From an uncultured Eubacteriales bacterium (GTDB lineage: Bacteria; Bacillota; Clostridia; Oscillospirales; CAG-272): a stretch of DNA of 16,638 bases. Numbering within the stretch: the stretch's first letter is position 1; each line of letters begins with the position of its first letter. The translations under genes were made by a program, and so were the position numbers. The stretch is taken from positions 1 to 16,638 of the forward strand of contig URDS01000052.1 of assembly GCA_900546635.1 (NCBI GenBank). Reading direction: 5' to 3'. The notes beneath the pieces were generated by a model that saw only the letters and a program-made list of their open reading frames with translations, was not told where the DNA came from and made no database searches. Shown here piece after piece: positions 7,022 through 14,787 of the stretch.

Positions 7022-8698
7022 TTAATAATTTTTTCCTTCGTCAATCAGTTCCCGCGCCGAAATCAGCATGTTTTCGCTGACCGTAACACCGCCGAGAATC
7101 CGCGCAATCTCCCGCACGCGCGCGTCATAGCGAAGCGGTTCAACCGTTGTCTCGGCGCGGCCGGCCTCTGAATTTTTCCGGATCAGCATATGATGATCCG
7201 CCAAAGACGCAATCTGCGCCGAATGCGTCACGCATATTGTCTGCGTTGTGCGCGCGCTCTGCTTCAGTCGTATCCCGATCTTTCGGGCCGTTTTTCCGGA
7301 CACGCCTGTGTCCACCTCGTCATAGATCGCCGTTTTTAAGGCAAACGCATTGGCAAAGACGCTCTTTATGGCCAGCATAATCCGGGCAAGCTCACCGCCG
7401 GACGCAATTTTTGAAATGGATTTCGGCGGCTCTCCGGGGTTGACCGAAATCAAAAACTCCACCGTATCCGCCCCCGCTGCCGTCATGACTTTGCCGTGGT
7501 CGACCGCAATTTCAAACGTGACCTTTTCCATATCCAAAAATTCGAGTTCCCGCCGAATCAGGGGAACCAACACATCCGCAGCCTTCCGCCGCGAAGCGGT
7601 CAGCGCCTCAGCAGCAGCAGCAGCAGCCTTTTCATCCAGCGCGCATTGCGCTCTTGCATCGGCAATCGTTTCCTCTATAGATGAGAAATCGGCGTATTCG
7701 CTCTTTTTCTGTATCAGCAGAGCGGCGAGTCCCGCTTCCTCTACGCCAAAACGCCTTTCCAGTTTTTCAATGCGTTCGAGCCTGGTTTCAATCTGGTCAA
7801 GACGTGCGCCGGGATCCTCATCAAGCCCGCCGGTAAAATCAAAAACCGTCTCGGCAATGTCCTCGGCTTCATACTTCATATCCCGCAGCCGCGCGGCAAG
7901 CGGTTCCGCATCCGGAACCGTATCGGCAATCTGCGAAAGCGCCGCGGCGCAGCGCTCCAAAATATACGCGGCGTTGGCCTTTTCGGCGCCTTTCAGCGCG
8001 CGGTAAACAAACGAGGTCTGCCTGGATATTTTTTCCGCATTTTGCAACAGAGTTCTTTGCGTCAGCAGCTTTGCCTTTTCGCCCGGAACGATTTTTGCCG
8101 ACTCCAGCAATTGAATATCTTTTATAAGATCGGCCATTCGCTTGGCCTTTTCGGCGTCATCCGCAATGAGCGCATCCAATGCGCGCGTCGAAGCCCGAAA
8201 ACGCGCAAAGCACTCCGAAAACGCGGATTTTAAACGCTCGTTCTGCGCATATGCATCCAAAAGCAACACGTGGTTCTCGGGATTCAGCAGTTGCAGACTG
8301 TCATTCTGCCCGTGGATGTTCAAAAGCCTAGGCGCGATCTCCCGAAGCGTATAGGAATTTACCGGGCGGCCGTTGATTCGGCTCTGGGTGCGTCCCTCTC
8401 CGTTCATTGTACGGCTGATGAGTACGTTCCCGTCCTCATCCGGCTCAATTTCAAGTTTTGCAAATGCGGCCGTGTCCTCCGGTGTAAAATCGTAAAAAAC
8501 CGCGCTGACCAACGCCCGCTCCTCGCCGCTCCGAAGAATATCCCGGCTGCTGCGCGCCCCGAGAAGAAAATTGATGCTGTCAATCAAAATCGATTTGCCC
8601 GCGCCGGTTTCTCCAGTCAAAGCCGTAAAGCCGGCGGAAAAATCAATATCCACGCATTTGATAACCGCAATATTTTCAATATGCAGTGAAGCCAGCAT
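7022..8698 (-). CDS. recN: DNA repair protein RecN
   Basis: SMC-like ATPase acting early in double-strand-break repair, holding or tethering DNA ends in the recombination pathway. The 558 residues match the family. The N-terminal half-head starts with HIENIAVI and has the Walker A GETGAGKS (29-36). A long charged coiled-coil region fills the middle (about 150-370). The C-terminal half-head has the ABC signature SGGELARIML (433-442) and Walker B AIYDEVDTG (457-465), followed by the VTHSAQIAS switch region. The ATG has AGGAGGTG upstream and lies 24 bases after argR. Six consecutive identical alanine codons occur in the coiled-coil part. The argR–recN order is conserved in Firmicutes; the usual downstream spoIVB and spo0A of spore formers are absent, with tyrS next instead. 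Confidence 0.96.
   Translation of the reverse strand: MLASLHIENIAVIKCVDIDFSAGFTALTGETGAGKSILIDSINFLLGARSSRDILRSGEERALVSAVFYDFTPEDTAAFAKLEIEPDEDGNVLISRTMNGEGRTQSRINGRPVNSYTLREIAPRLLNIHGQNDSLQLLNPENHVLLLDAYAQNERLKSAFSECFARFRASTRALDALIADDAEKAKRMADLIKDIQLLESAKIVPGEKAKLLTQRTLLQNAEKISRQTSFVYRALKGAEKANAAYILERCAAALSQIADTVPDAEPLAARLRDMKYEAEDIAETVFDFTGGLDEDPGARLDQIETRLERIEKLERRFGVEEAGLAALLIQKKSEYADFSSIEETIADARAQCALDEKAAAAAAEALTASRRKAADVLVPLIRRELEFLDMEKVTFEIAVDHGKVMTAAGADTVEFLISVNPGEPPKSISKIASGGELARIMLAIKSVFANAFALKTAIYDEVDTGVSGKTARKIGIRLKQSARTTQTICVTHSAQIASLADHHMLIRKNSEAGRAETTVEPLRYDARVREIARILGGVTVSENMLISARELIDEGKNY
7610..7627. repeat. six-copy trinucleotide repeat within recN
   Basis: AGC repeated six times on the plus strand, read as six consecutive GCT alanine codons in RecN between DEK and EAL. 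Identical codon use rather than mixed alanine codons suggests slippage expansion in a tolerant coiled-coil region. Confidence 0.8.
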
Positions 8699-8722
8699 AT
8701 ACGCACCTCCTGAAATTTTTTA

Positions 8723-9181
8723 TCAAACCGCACGCATCATATGTTTGATTTTATCACTTACGTCCTTTGCCGCCTCCTGCGAGGACAGCACAACAATCAC
8801 CGTATCGTCCCCGGCAACACAGCCGAGAATATCCGGAGAATGAATGGCGTCAATGCCGGTGCCGATCGCATTCGCCAACCCCGGAAAGGTTTTCAACACG
8901 ATAATATTGTTTGCAGCCGACACTTTTGTAATCGAGTCGATCAGGGCGCCGTTAAACTTCGGGGTATTGCTCGGCATAACCGGATCCCCCTGCACCGCAT
9001 ATTTATAATTTCCCGCGCTGCTGGTGACTTTGGTCAGCTTGAGTTCGCGTATATCGCGTGAGATCGTTGCCTGCGTCGCCTCAAACCCGAATTTGCTGAG
9101 ATAAAAAATCAGTTCCTCCTGCGTTTCGATCTCATATTCCGCAATCAGTTCCAAAATTTTCTTCTGCCGCTGACTTTTCAC
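8723..9181 (-). CDS. argR: arginine repressor ArgR (GTG start)
   Basis: Arginine-responsive transcription regulator, 152 residues, of the ArgR/AhrC family: hexameric, repressing arginine biosynthesis and in some Firmicutes activating catabolism when arginine is bound. The N-terminal winged helix-turn-helix includes ATQATISRDIREL (35-47), the recognition helix. The C-terminal oligomerisation and arginine-binding domain includes GLANAIGTGID (101-111) and GCVAGDDT (120-127). The start codon is GTG (9179-9181) with GGGGTG five bases upstream. An ATG overlaps it but is in another frame and meets a stop at once. It lies 15 bases after nadK and 24 before recN. In this conserved cluster ArgR also has a recombination-accessory history in enterobacteria, but nothing here shows that role. 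Confidence 0.95.
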   Translation of the reverse strand: MKSQRQKKILELIAEYEIETQEELIFYLSKFGFEATQATISRDIRELKLTKVTSSAGNYKYAVQGDPVMPSNTPKFNGALIDSITKVSAANNIIVLKTFPGLANAIGTGIDAIHSPDILGCVAGDDTVIVVLSSQEAAKDVSDKIKHMMRAV

Positions 9182-9196
9182 ATTTTCACCCCGATT

Positions 9197-10066
9197 TCAG
9201 TTTTTCAATTCATACTTGGAAAGCTTGTTGTTCAGCACACCGAAAAAACCGTCATTTTTCAACACCAGCATCTGCACATACAGATCCGAACGCCGGATCG
9301 CGATTTTTTCTCCCTGCGCAAGCGGAAACGCTTCTGCACCGTCTACCGTAACACCGACAAAAACGCCGCGGTCGCCCACATTTTCAACCTCCAATACGCT
9401 GCTTCCCGAAAACACAATCGGACGCGCATATCTGGACAGCGGACAAATCGGCGTAGCGCAGATGCATTCCAGCGTCGGATCGAGAACGCTCCCCCCCGCC
9501 GTCATCGAATAGGCGGTCGATCCCGTAGGCGTTGCAAAAATAATTCCGTCCGAACGAATGGTGCGAACCGCCTTTCCGTCCGCGCAAAGCTTGAGATCCA
9601 CAATTTTGGAATAGCCGCCCCGAGCTACCACCACGTCGTTCAGCGCGCTCTCGCAAAGCGTCTGTCTGCCGGATGCCTCCACCCGCTCCACAAAAAGCGT
9701 CATCCGTCTCTCTATAATATACTCGCTTTTGCCGATTTTTTCAAGCAGTTCCAACTCATCTTTTTCAAGTTCCGCCGTATATCCGAGACGTCCGAGATTG
9801 ATTCCGAGCAGCGGCAGATCATACCGCACAGCGCTTTTCGCGGCGCGCAGCATGGAACCGTCTCCGCCGAGTACCGCAATCCAATCTGCATTGGAATACA
9901 CCGCTTCCCCCTCGGCAAAGCGCGCGCCCGTCGAAAAAGTGGTATCTGAATAAGCCCGATCCATCCAAACTTCAAAACCGCATTGAAGCAATTTGGCGAC
10001 CGTCCGTTCCGTGTAAAGCCTGTCATTCGGTATGCGAATCGTAGGCACAACCGCCACCCGTCTCAT
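9197..10066 (-). CDS. nadK: NAD kinase
   Basis: ATP-dependent NAD kinase (289 residues), making NADP from NAD in the cytoplasm. Family motifs are GGDGSMLRAAK (67-77, with the catalytic GGDG), NLGRLGY (90-96), the ND pair in LNDVVVARGG (142-151, usually NE) and the glycine-rich SDGIIFATPTGSTAY segment (172-186). An upstream in-frame ATG at 10078 adds four residues. The ATG at 10066 is preferred because GAGGTG sits five bases before it. The gene begins 16 bases after the tlyA stop. Cluster placement between tlyA and argR is conserved in Clostridia, so cotranscription is likely. Confidence 0.95.
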   Translation of the reverse strand: MRRVAVVPTIRIPNDRLYTERTVAKLLQCGFEVWMDRAYSDTTFSTGARFAEGEAVYSNADWIAVLGGDGSMLRAAKSAVRYDLPLLGINLGRLGYTAELEKDELELLEKIGKSEYIIERRMTLFVERVEASGRQTLCESALNDVVVARGGYSKIVDLKLCADGKAVRTIRSDGIIFATPTGSTAYSMTAGGSVLDPTLECICATPICPLSRYARPIVFSGSSVLEVENVGDRGVFVGVTVDGAEAFPLAQGEKIAIRRSDLYVQMLVLKNDGFFGVLNNKLSKYELKN

Positions 10067-10082
10067 ATTGCACCTCATAAAT

Positions 10083-10871
10083 TTATTTTTGTCCGACCGT
10101 CTGCAAAATCAAATCGTCCAATGTCCCTGAAACCGCCGGCAAAGCATCGCCCTTTGAAAAGCAGGAAAGATATTCCACATTGCCGTCGCCGCCGGTAATC
10201 GGCGAGCGCGTCAGTCCGCAAAAAGCGAATCCGCTCTCCGCCGCCGCGGCCAAAACCTTTTGAATCGCCAAAACACGCGCCGCCGGTGAACGCACAATGC
10301 CGCCCTTTCCGATATAGGCGCGTCCCGCCTCAAATTGCGGCTTAATCAGGCTGACCAGTACAGACCGCGACGCCAAAACGCGCGCGGCCGCCGGCAAAAT
10401 CAGCGTTTGAGAAATAAAGGAAACATCCATCGCTGCAAATGTGGGCATCTGCGGAAAATCTTTCGGATCAAGCAGACGCGCGTTGTATTTTTCCATGGAA
10501 ATCACGCGCGTATCCCGCAAAAGCTTTTCGGCAAGCTGCCCGCTGCCCGAATCCACCGCATACACAAGACGCGCGCCGCGCTCTAAAAGATATTCGGTAA
10601 ATCCGCCGGTTGACGCGCCGATGTCCAGCGCCGTACAGCCGTTTGCCGAAAGTGAAAAGGCTTCAAACGCGGCTTTCAGCTTCAGCGCGCCGCGGCTCAC
10701 ATAGTCAAACAGCGTGCCTCTTACCTCAATCACGTCGGTATCCGCAACCGCCTGCGCGGCTTTTTTGGCAGGTATACCGCCGCAGAAAACACAGCCGGAG
10801 TCAACCAACAGCTTCGCGCGCTGGCGGCTGGGCGCATACCCATGTTCCACTAAAAATACATCCAGCCGCAT
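10083..10871 (-). CDS. tlyA: TlyA-family rRNA 2'-O-methyltransferase
   Basis: TlyA/hemolysin A family protein of 262 residues, an S4 RNA-binding domain fused to an FtsJ-like SAM methyltransferase. In mycobacteria it methylates 16S C1409 and 23S C1920 and determines capreomycin sensitivity; one-site versus two-site specificity cannot be read here. The S4 domain spans about 1-60, starting MRLDVFLVEHG with SRQRAKLLVDSG. The motif SRGALKL (59-65) carries the probable first catalytic lysine. The SAM motif is LDIGASTGGFT (82-92), with MDVSFIS and LIKPQFE downstream completing the K-D-K-E set. The frame is open to 10949, but the true start shares one base with the ispA stop (TGATG), giving a family-consistent N-terminus. 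No strong ribosome binding site is seen, so translational coupling to ispA is likely. Confidence 0.93.
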   Translation of the reverse strand: MRLDVFLVEHGYAPSRQRAKLLVDSGCVFCGGIPAKKAAQAVADTDVIEVRGTLFDYVSRGALKLKAAFEAFSLSANGCTALDIGASTGGFTEYLLERGARLVYAVDSGSGQLAEKLLRDTRVISMEKYNARLLDPKDFPQMPTFAAMDVSFISQTLILPAAARVLASRSVLVSLIKPQFEAGRAYIGKGGIVRSPAARVLAIQKVLAAAAESGFAFCGLTRSPITGGDGNVEYLSCFSKGDALPAVSGTLDDLILQTVGQK

Positions 10872-11746
10872 CAGTTTTTCCGAAAAAGCAGATATTCCGG
10901 CAAAGCGCAGAGCGTCTCCGCACCCGAATACCCGCAAATCGCCGAGCAAGCTTCCTCGGATACGCGCTTTGCATACGCCTCCGCCTCTTTGACGCTCATA
11001 AAAGACAAAAAAGTTGTTTTTTGATTTTTCGCATCGCTCCCGGTCGGCTTTCCGAGCGCTTCCGTCGTCGAAGTGGCGTCCAAAATATCGTCTACAATCT
11101 GAAAGGCCAGACCGATTTTTTCCCCGTAAAGTCCCGCGGCTGTCAGCGCGGACGAATCTCCGCCGGCGGCGGTCACACCAAGCTGCGCGGCGGCGCGCAT
11201 CAGCGCCCCGGTTTTATAGGCATGAAGCTGCAAGAGACGTTCGAACGGAATCCGTTTCGCTTCGCTTTCCATGTCGAGCATCTGCCCCTCGCACATTCCG
11301 TCCGCCCCCGCAGCCTCGGACAAAATCCGCACAGCCCGCACCCTCGCCTCAGCGCTTTGTTCCGGCGCTGACACCGCGAAAGACAAAGCGGAAAAGATCA
11401 GTGCGTCTCCCGCAAGCAGCGCCTGCGCCTCGCCGAATTTTTTGTGACAGGTCGGCAAGCCGCGCCGCAAATCGTCATTATCCATGCACGGCAGATCATC
11501 GTGAATCAATGAAAAGTTATGCACCATTTCAATCGCGCAGGCATACGGCAGCGCGCGCTCCGCCGGTGCGCCGAAGAGCCGGCAGAATTCAAGCGTTAAA
11601 AACGGACGAATCCGTTTGCCGCCGTTTGTAACGCTGTACGCCATCGCCTGATACAACTCCGTTTCACTGCGGCTCGCAAAATAGCCGGCAAGCGCATCGG
11701 ACACAAGCTTTGCATTTTCCGCAATCCGGCTTTGAAGCGCTTCCAT
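10871..11746 (-). CDS. ispA: farnesyl diphosphate synthase (polyprenyl synthetase)
   Basis: Trans-prenyltransferase that condenses isopentenyl-PP with allylic diphosphates to farnesyl-PP, feeding undecaprenyl phosphate and other isoprenoids; 291 residues, as usual for bacterial IspA. GGKRIRP (42-48) is the IPP-binding region. The first aspartate-rich motif DDLPCMD (83-89) has the two-residue insertion typical of bacterial type II FPP synthase, followed by DDLRRG. Phe78 lies five residues before it, consistent with a C15 chain limit. The second motif is DDILD (219-223), then GKPTGSDAKNQKTTF. The ATG shares one base with the xseB stop (TAATG), with GGAGGCG upstream. The dxs gene often found between ispA and tlyA in Firmicutes is absent. 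Confidence 0.94.
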   Translation of the reverse strand: MEALQSRIAENAKLVSDALAGYFASRSETELYQAMAYSVTNGGKRIRPFLTLEFCRLFGAPAERALPYACAIEMVHNFSLIHDDLPCMDNDDLRRGLPTCHKKFGEAQALLAGDALIFSALSFAVSAPEQSAEARVRAVRILSEAAGADGMCEGQMLDMESEAKRIPFERLLQLHAYKTGALMRAAAQLGVTAAGGDSSALTAAGLYGEKIGLAFQIVDDILDATSTTEALGKPTGSDAKNQKTTFLSFMSVKEAEAYAKRVSEEACSAICGYSGAETLCALPEYLLFRKN

Positions 11747-11979
11747 TACCGCTCGCCTCCCGAAAAATTGGTTTCTTTCATCTCGCCGTTTTCTCCGGCA
11801 GACAGCATCTTTACCTTTTGCTCGGCGCTTTCAAGCTTTGTGTTGCAAAGTTTGACCAGTCCGATTCCCTCTTCAAACAGCCCGAGAGACTGATCCAGTC
11901 CCTCTCCGCCGTTTTCAAGCATACGCACGATTTCTTCAAGCCGCGCCATAGCCGCCTCAAACGTTATATTCTCTGCCAT
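11746..11979 (-). CDS. xseB: exodeoxyribonuclease VII small subunit
   Basis: XseB, 77 residues, the small subunit of exonuclease VII, which degrades single-stranded DNA to oligonucleotides together with XseA. The family pattern is clear: FEAAMARLEEIVRMLENGG (7-25), then LDQSLGLFEEGIGLVKLCN with the helical-hairpin heptads expected of the small subunit. The ATG has GGAG six bases upstream and lies 23 bases inside the 3' end of xseA, an overlap suited to coupled synthesis of the two partners. The stop overlaps the ispA start by one base. Confidence 0.93.
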   Translation of the reverse strand: MAENITFEAAMARLEEIVRMLENGGEGLDQSLGLFEEGIGLVKLCNTKLESAEQKVKMLSAGENGEMKETNFSGGER

Positions 11980-13237
11980 TTTTGTTCTCCTTCAAAGCAA
12001 TAATCTCGTCCGCAGTCGCACGCACGACGCCGTCCCGCAGACGAACAAAAACCGGTGTGCCGACCGAAACATCCTCCACGGAAGAAAGCAGCCGGCCGTC
12101 GTCAAACGTCGTCACCGAATAGCCGCGCGTCAGGATTCCGAGCGGGCTGAGCGCTTCAAGCTTAGCCGTATTCTGCGCCAAGCGATGCCGGGTATCCGCA
12201 AGCGTTCCCACAGCAGCCCCGTCCAGACGCTGTCCGAGCAGCAGCAGCCGCATTTTGCGATCCTCGAACATCCGCTCCGGATGCGCAAAAAGCCCCTGTT
12301 TTTCATAAAAATCCAATACCTGGCGGCCATGCGCCACCTGACGGCCGACCAAAAGCGACATCCTGCCGATAATATTGTCTATTTTATGCATCAACTCATG
12401 CGTTTCGGGCACGGCCAGTTCCGCCGCCGCGGAGGGCGTAGGCGCACGGCGATCCGCGGCAAAATCACAGATGGTAAAATCGGTTTCATGGCCTACCGCC
12501 GAAATGACCGGGATTTTCGATGCGGCAACCGTTCTGGCAAGCTTTTCATCGTTAAACGCCCAAAGATCCTCAATAGAACCGCCGCCTCGCCCGATGATAA
12601 TCACATCCGCGCTTTTGGTGCGGTTAAAGTATTCCATTCCCGCAATCAATGAGGGCGCCGCCTCTGCCCCCTGCACAAGCGCAGGATACAAAAGAACTTT
12701 TGCATAGGGGAACCTGCGTCCCAAAATATTGATAATATCCCGAATTGCCGCGCCGGTCGGAGACGTAATAACGCCGATCCGCGTCGGAATTTTCGGGAGC
12801 GGCCGCTTACGCGATTCATCAAACAATCCCTCGGCGGCAAGCTTCTTTTTCAGTTGCTCAAACGCAAAGTATAAAGCGCCGATACCGTCCGGCTGCATAC
12901 TGTCGCAATAGAGTTGATACTGCCCGTCGCGCGGGAACACCGAAACCCGACCGCGCGCCAAAATTTTCATGCCGTTTTCAGGCACAAACGCAAGCTTTGA
13001 CGCGGAAGAACGAAACATAACCGCCCGGATCAGCGCGCCCTCGTCTTTGATTGTAAAATAAAAATGCCCGGTTTTATAGTGATTGGTGAAATTGGAGATC
13101 TCCCCTTTCACCAGAACGCGGGAAAGAAAGGCGTCCGCGTCCATCCGCGCGCGAATATACTCATTCAACTGCGTAACCGTGACCGCATCGCCGTCCGCCG
13201 ACGCAGAAAGCGAAAACAGATCGTCAAATGTATCCAT
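11957..13237 (-). CDS. xseA: exodeoxyribonuclease VII large subunit
   Basis: XseA, catalytic subunit of exonuclease VII acting bidirectionally on single-stranded DNA in mismatch and damage repair; 426 residues. An N-terminal OB-fold DNA-binding domain covers about 20-115 (VTQLNEYI; VLVKGEISNF). The catalytic domain has IGVITSPTGAAIRDI (154-168), the diagnostic IGRGGGSIEDLWAFN (215-229) and GHETDFTICDFAADRRAPTPS from 249. The C-terminal coiled-coil part binds the small subunits. The ATG directly abuts the preceding TAG stop, with GGAGGAAG 7 bases before it. Immediate downstream xseB overlap confirms the pair. Confidence 0.96.
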   Translation of the reverse strand: MDTFDDLFSLSASADGDAVTVTQLNEYIRARMDADAFLSRVLVKGEISNFTNHYKTGHFYFTIKDEGALIRAVMFRSSASKLAFVPENGMKILARGRVSVFPRDGQYQLYCDSMQPDGIGALYFAFEQLKKKLAAEGLFDESRKRPLPKIPTRIGVITSPTGAAIRDIINILGRRFPYAKVLLYPALVQGAEAAPSLIAGMEYFNRTKSADVIIIGRGGGSIEDLWAFNDEKLARTVAASKIPVISAVGHETDFTICDFAADRRAPTPSAAAELAVPETHELMHKIDNIIGRMSLLVGRQVAHGRQVLDFYEKQGLFAHPERMFEDRKMRLLLLGQRLDGAAVGTLADTRHRLAQNTAKLEALSPLGILTRGYSVTTFDDGRLLSSVEDVSVGTPVFVRLRDGVVRATADEIIALKENKNGREYNV

Positions 13238-14191
13238 CTATGCTTCCTCCCTCTGCTGATATGTACGCCGGGCAAGCTCGGCAATCCCCACCGCATTATC
13301 CGCGGCAAGCGCCGGTTCGGCAAAATAGGTTTTGCCAAGCGGCGCAAGTACGGCGCGCAGACGCTGATTGCTCATAACCCCGCCGCCGAAAAGGATCGGA
13401 AGGCTGCCAAAGCGCTCCCGTGCCGCGCGCGCCGTCTCAAGCAGGGTGCGACCGATAAAATCCAGCACAAAGGCGCTTGTCATCTCTTGGCTTTTGCTTT
13501 CTCGGTACAGCTTTTCCGACAGATTCTGAAGCCCCGAAAAATTGCAGCGCAGGCCGTCTGTGCTGATTTTCGCATACGGCAATTTTCCCGAAAATTCATT
13601 GGCGGCGGCTTCCAACATGCGCCCGCTGGGAAACGGCATACCCATCATGACGCCCGCGCGATCGATCGCCTGCCCTGCGCTCAGATCCATTGTCCCGCCG
13701 ACGACTTCGGTATCAAATCCGCAGGGCCCCGAAGTACACTTCAGAATCTCGGTCGTTCCGCCCGAAACATGAAACGCGAGAAACATCTCTTTTGTAATCT
13801 CCCAGGCGTTTTGCGAAAGCAGCGCCGCCGCAAGATGTCCGCACTGATGGGAATACGCATACACCGGCAAGCCCCGCGCCGCCGCAAAAGCATGCGCCGC
13901 CGCCTCCCCGCACAAAAAGCAGGGCATATACGACCCTTCCGCATTTCTTGGCTTTACACTGCATCCGACCGCCGCCGGGATACGATCTCCAAGCGCTTTT
14001 GCCGCCTCGTCAAACACGGCCGGCAACTGTTTTATATGCGCAAACACCGCATCGCTCTGACGCAAGCCGCATTTTCCCTCTCCGACCGGCAAAAGCCGAC
14101 GCACATTGGCAAGTACCCGGCCGTTCTCATCCACAAGCCCGACCGAAGTCGTATAATTGCTGGTATCCACGCCGACAAAACAGCGATTCAT
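13238..14191 (-). CDS. TsaD/Kae1-like M22-family paralogue (not clearly TsaD itself)
   Basis: ASKHA-fold protein of the Kae1/TsaD (peptidase M22) superfamily, 317 residues; true TsaD is about 335-345. TsaD makes the threonylcarbamoyl-adenosine (t6A) modification of tRNA. Here the first motif is VDTSNYTTS (8-16) instead of the canonical ETSCDET-type. The metal-binding pair is kept as HQCGH (115-119; HMEGH in TsaD). The ATP-binding loop FHVSGGTTEIL (about 140-150) is present, and the C-terminal signature reads GGGVMSNQRLR with ADNAVGIA. These changes match a paralogue that Clostridia carry beside nusB and xseA, usually annotated only as M22 or Kae1-like. Its function is not established. The start overlaps the nusB stop by four bases (ATGA). 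Confidence 0.85.
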   Translation of the reverse strand: MNRCFVGVDTSNYTTSVGLVDENGRVLANVRRLLPVGEGKCGLRQSDAVFAHIKQLPAVFDEAAKALGDRIPAAVGCSVKPRNAEGSYMPCFLCGEAAAHAFAAARGLPVYAYSHQCGHLAAALLSQNAWEITKEMFLAFHVSGGTTEILKCTSGPCGFDTEVVGGTMDLSAGQAIDRAGVMMGMPFPSGRMLEAAANEFSGKLPYAKISTDGLRCNFSGLQNLSEKLYRESKSQEMTSAFVLDFIGRTLLETARAARERFGSLPILFGGGVMSNQRLRAVLAPLGKTYFAEPALAADNAVGIAELARRTYQQREEA

Positions 14192-14592
14192 CTGCCAAGT
14201 TCCTCTTTTACCGCATTCAAAATCCCGTTGACAAAGGCGCGCGCCTTTTCATCGTCATAGCGTTTGGTCAATTCCACAGCCTCGTTGATCGAAATATTCG
14301 ACGGCATAGAATCAATATACAGCATTTCATAAATTGAGATACGCATAGCGGATTTCGCCACTCTGGAAATGCGGGACATCGATCTGCCTCTGGCATATTT
14401 CTCAATATAGGCATCGATCTCCGAACTCTTTTCCAAAACGCCGAAAAAGACCGTCTTTATATATTCGTTTTCTTCCAGTTCCCGCGCGGCAATCGCAGTT
14501 TCGTACAGTTCGTTTTTATCCTCGTACAGTCCGAATTCATTCTCAAAAAGCAATCCGAATACCGCTTCTCTGGACTCCCGTCTGTTCAGCAT
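14188..14592 (-). CDS. nusB: transcription antitermination factor NusB
   Basis: NusB, the boxA-RNA-binding partner of NusE/S10 in rRNA antitermination; 134 residues, all-helical. Recognisable elements are the N-terminal arginine-rich RRESREAVFGLLFE (residues 3-16), SRISRVAKSAMRISIYEML in the middle, and the C-terminal INEAVELTKRYDDEKARAFVNGILN. An earlier in-frame ATG at 14604 would add four residues but has no ribosome binding site. The ATG at 14592 has GGGGA 6 bases upstream. As first gene after the strong promoter at 14629-14657, with a leader of only about 30 bases, it heads the long leftward gene run. Confidence 0.93.
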   Translation of the reverse strand: MLNRRESREAVFGLLFENEFGLYEDKNELYETAIAARELEENEYIKTVFFGVLEKSSEIDAYIEKYARGRSMSRISRVAKSAMRISIYEMLYIDSMPSNISINEAVELTKRYDDEKARAFVNGILNAVKEELGR

Positions 14593-14628
14593 ATCGTTCC
14601 CCATTCATAATTTTTGAAACATATGTAT

Positions 14629-14657
14629 ATTATATAATATTGAACAGATAATGTCAA
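14629..14657 (-). promoter_or_regulatory. sigma-A promoter for the nusB-led operon
   Basis: On the minus strand an exact TTGACA (-35, at 14652-14657) and an exact TATAAT (-10, at 14629-14634) are separated by the optimal 17 bases. Transcription would begin near 14622, about 30 bases before the nusB ATG. This is the only clearly consensus promoter seen on the minus strand and probably serves at least nusB to recN. Confidence 0.85.
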
Positions 14658-14714
14658 TCCGCAAATGCGCGGCATCGCAACATTCGTTCTCTGACTTACA
14701 CCGCCAACGGGAAC

Positions 14715-14739
14715 ATCAAATTTATATTGAAAATTTGAT
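14715..14739. promoter_or_regulatory. operator-like inverted repeat over a -35 box
   Basis: Perfect 9-base arms ATCAAATTT and AAATTTGAT separated by 7 bases. The right half overlaps the -35 of the rightward promoter. Position and symmetry are what a dimeric repressor site would show; no cognate regulator is identifiable in the window. Confidence 0.5.
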
Positions 14740-14755
14740 AGAAATGTGTTATGCT
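14727..14755 (+). promoter_or_regulatory. sigma-A promoter for the rightward gene group
   Basis: TTGAAA (14727-14732), a 17-base spacer, then TATGCT (14750-14755): four or five of six consensus bases in each box. Transcription would start near 14762, which excludes the in-frame ATG at 14758 and supports the start at 14788. Confidence 0.65.
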
Positions 14756-14787
14756 AAATGAAAATCGTGTTTTGCGGGGGATCTTGT

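Noticed and set aside
10872..10949. 26-residue N-terminal extension of tlyA
   Set aside because: It overlaps ispA, while the start at 10871 gives the standard S4-domain beginning and a one-base stop/start overlap.
13064..14260. 398-codon plus-strand open frame opposite xseA and the M22 gene
   Set aside because: Antisense shadow of two real genes; arginine- and histidine-rich translation without domain features.
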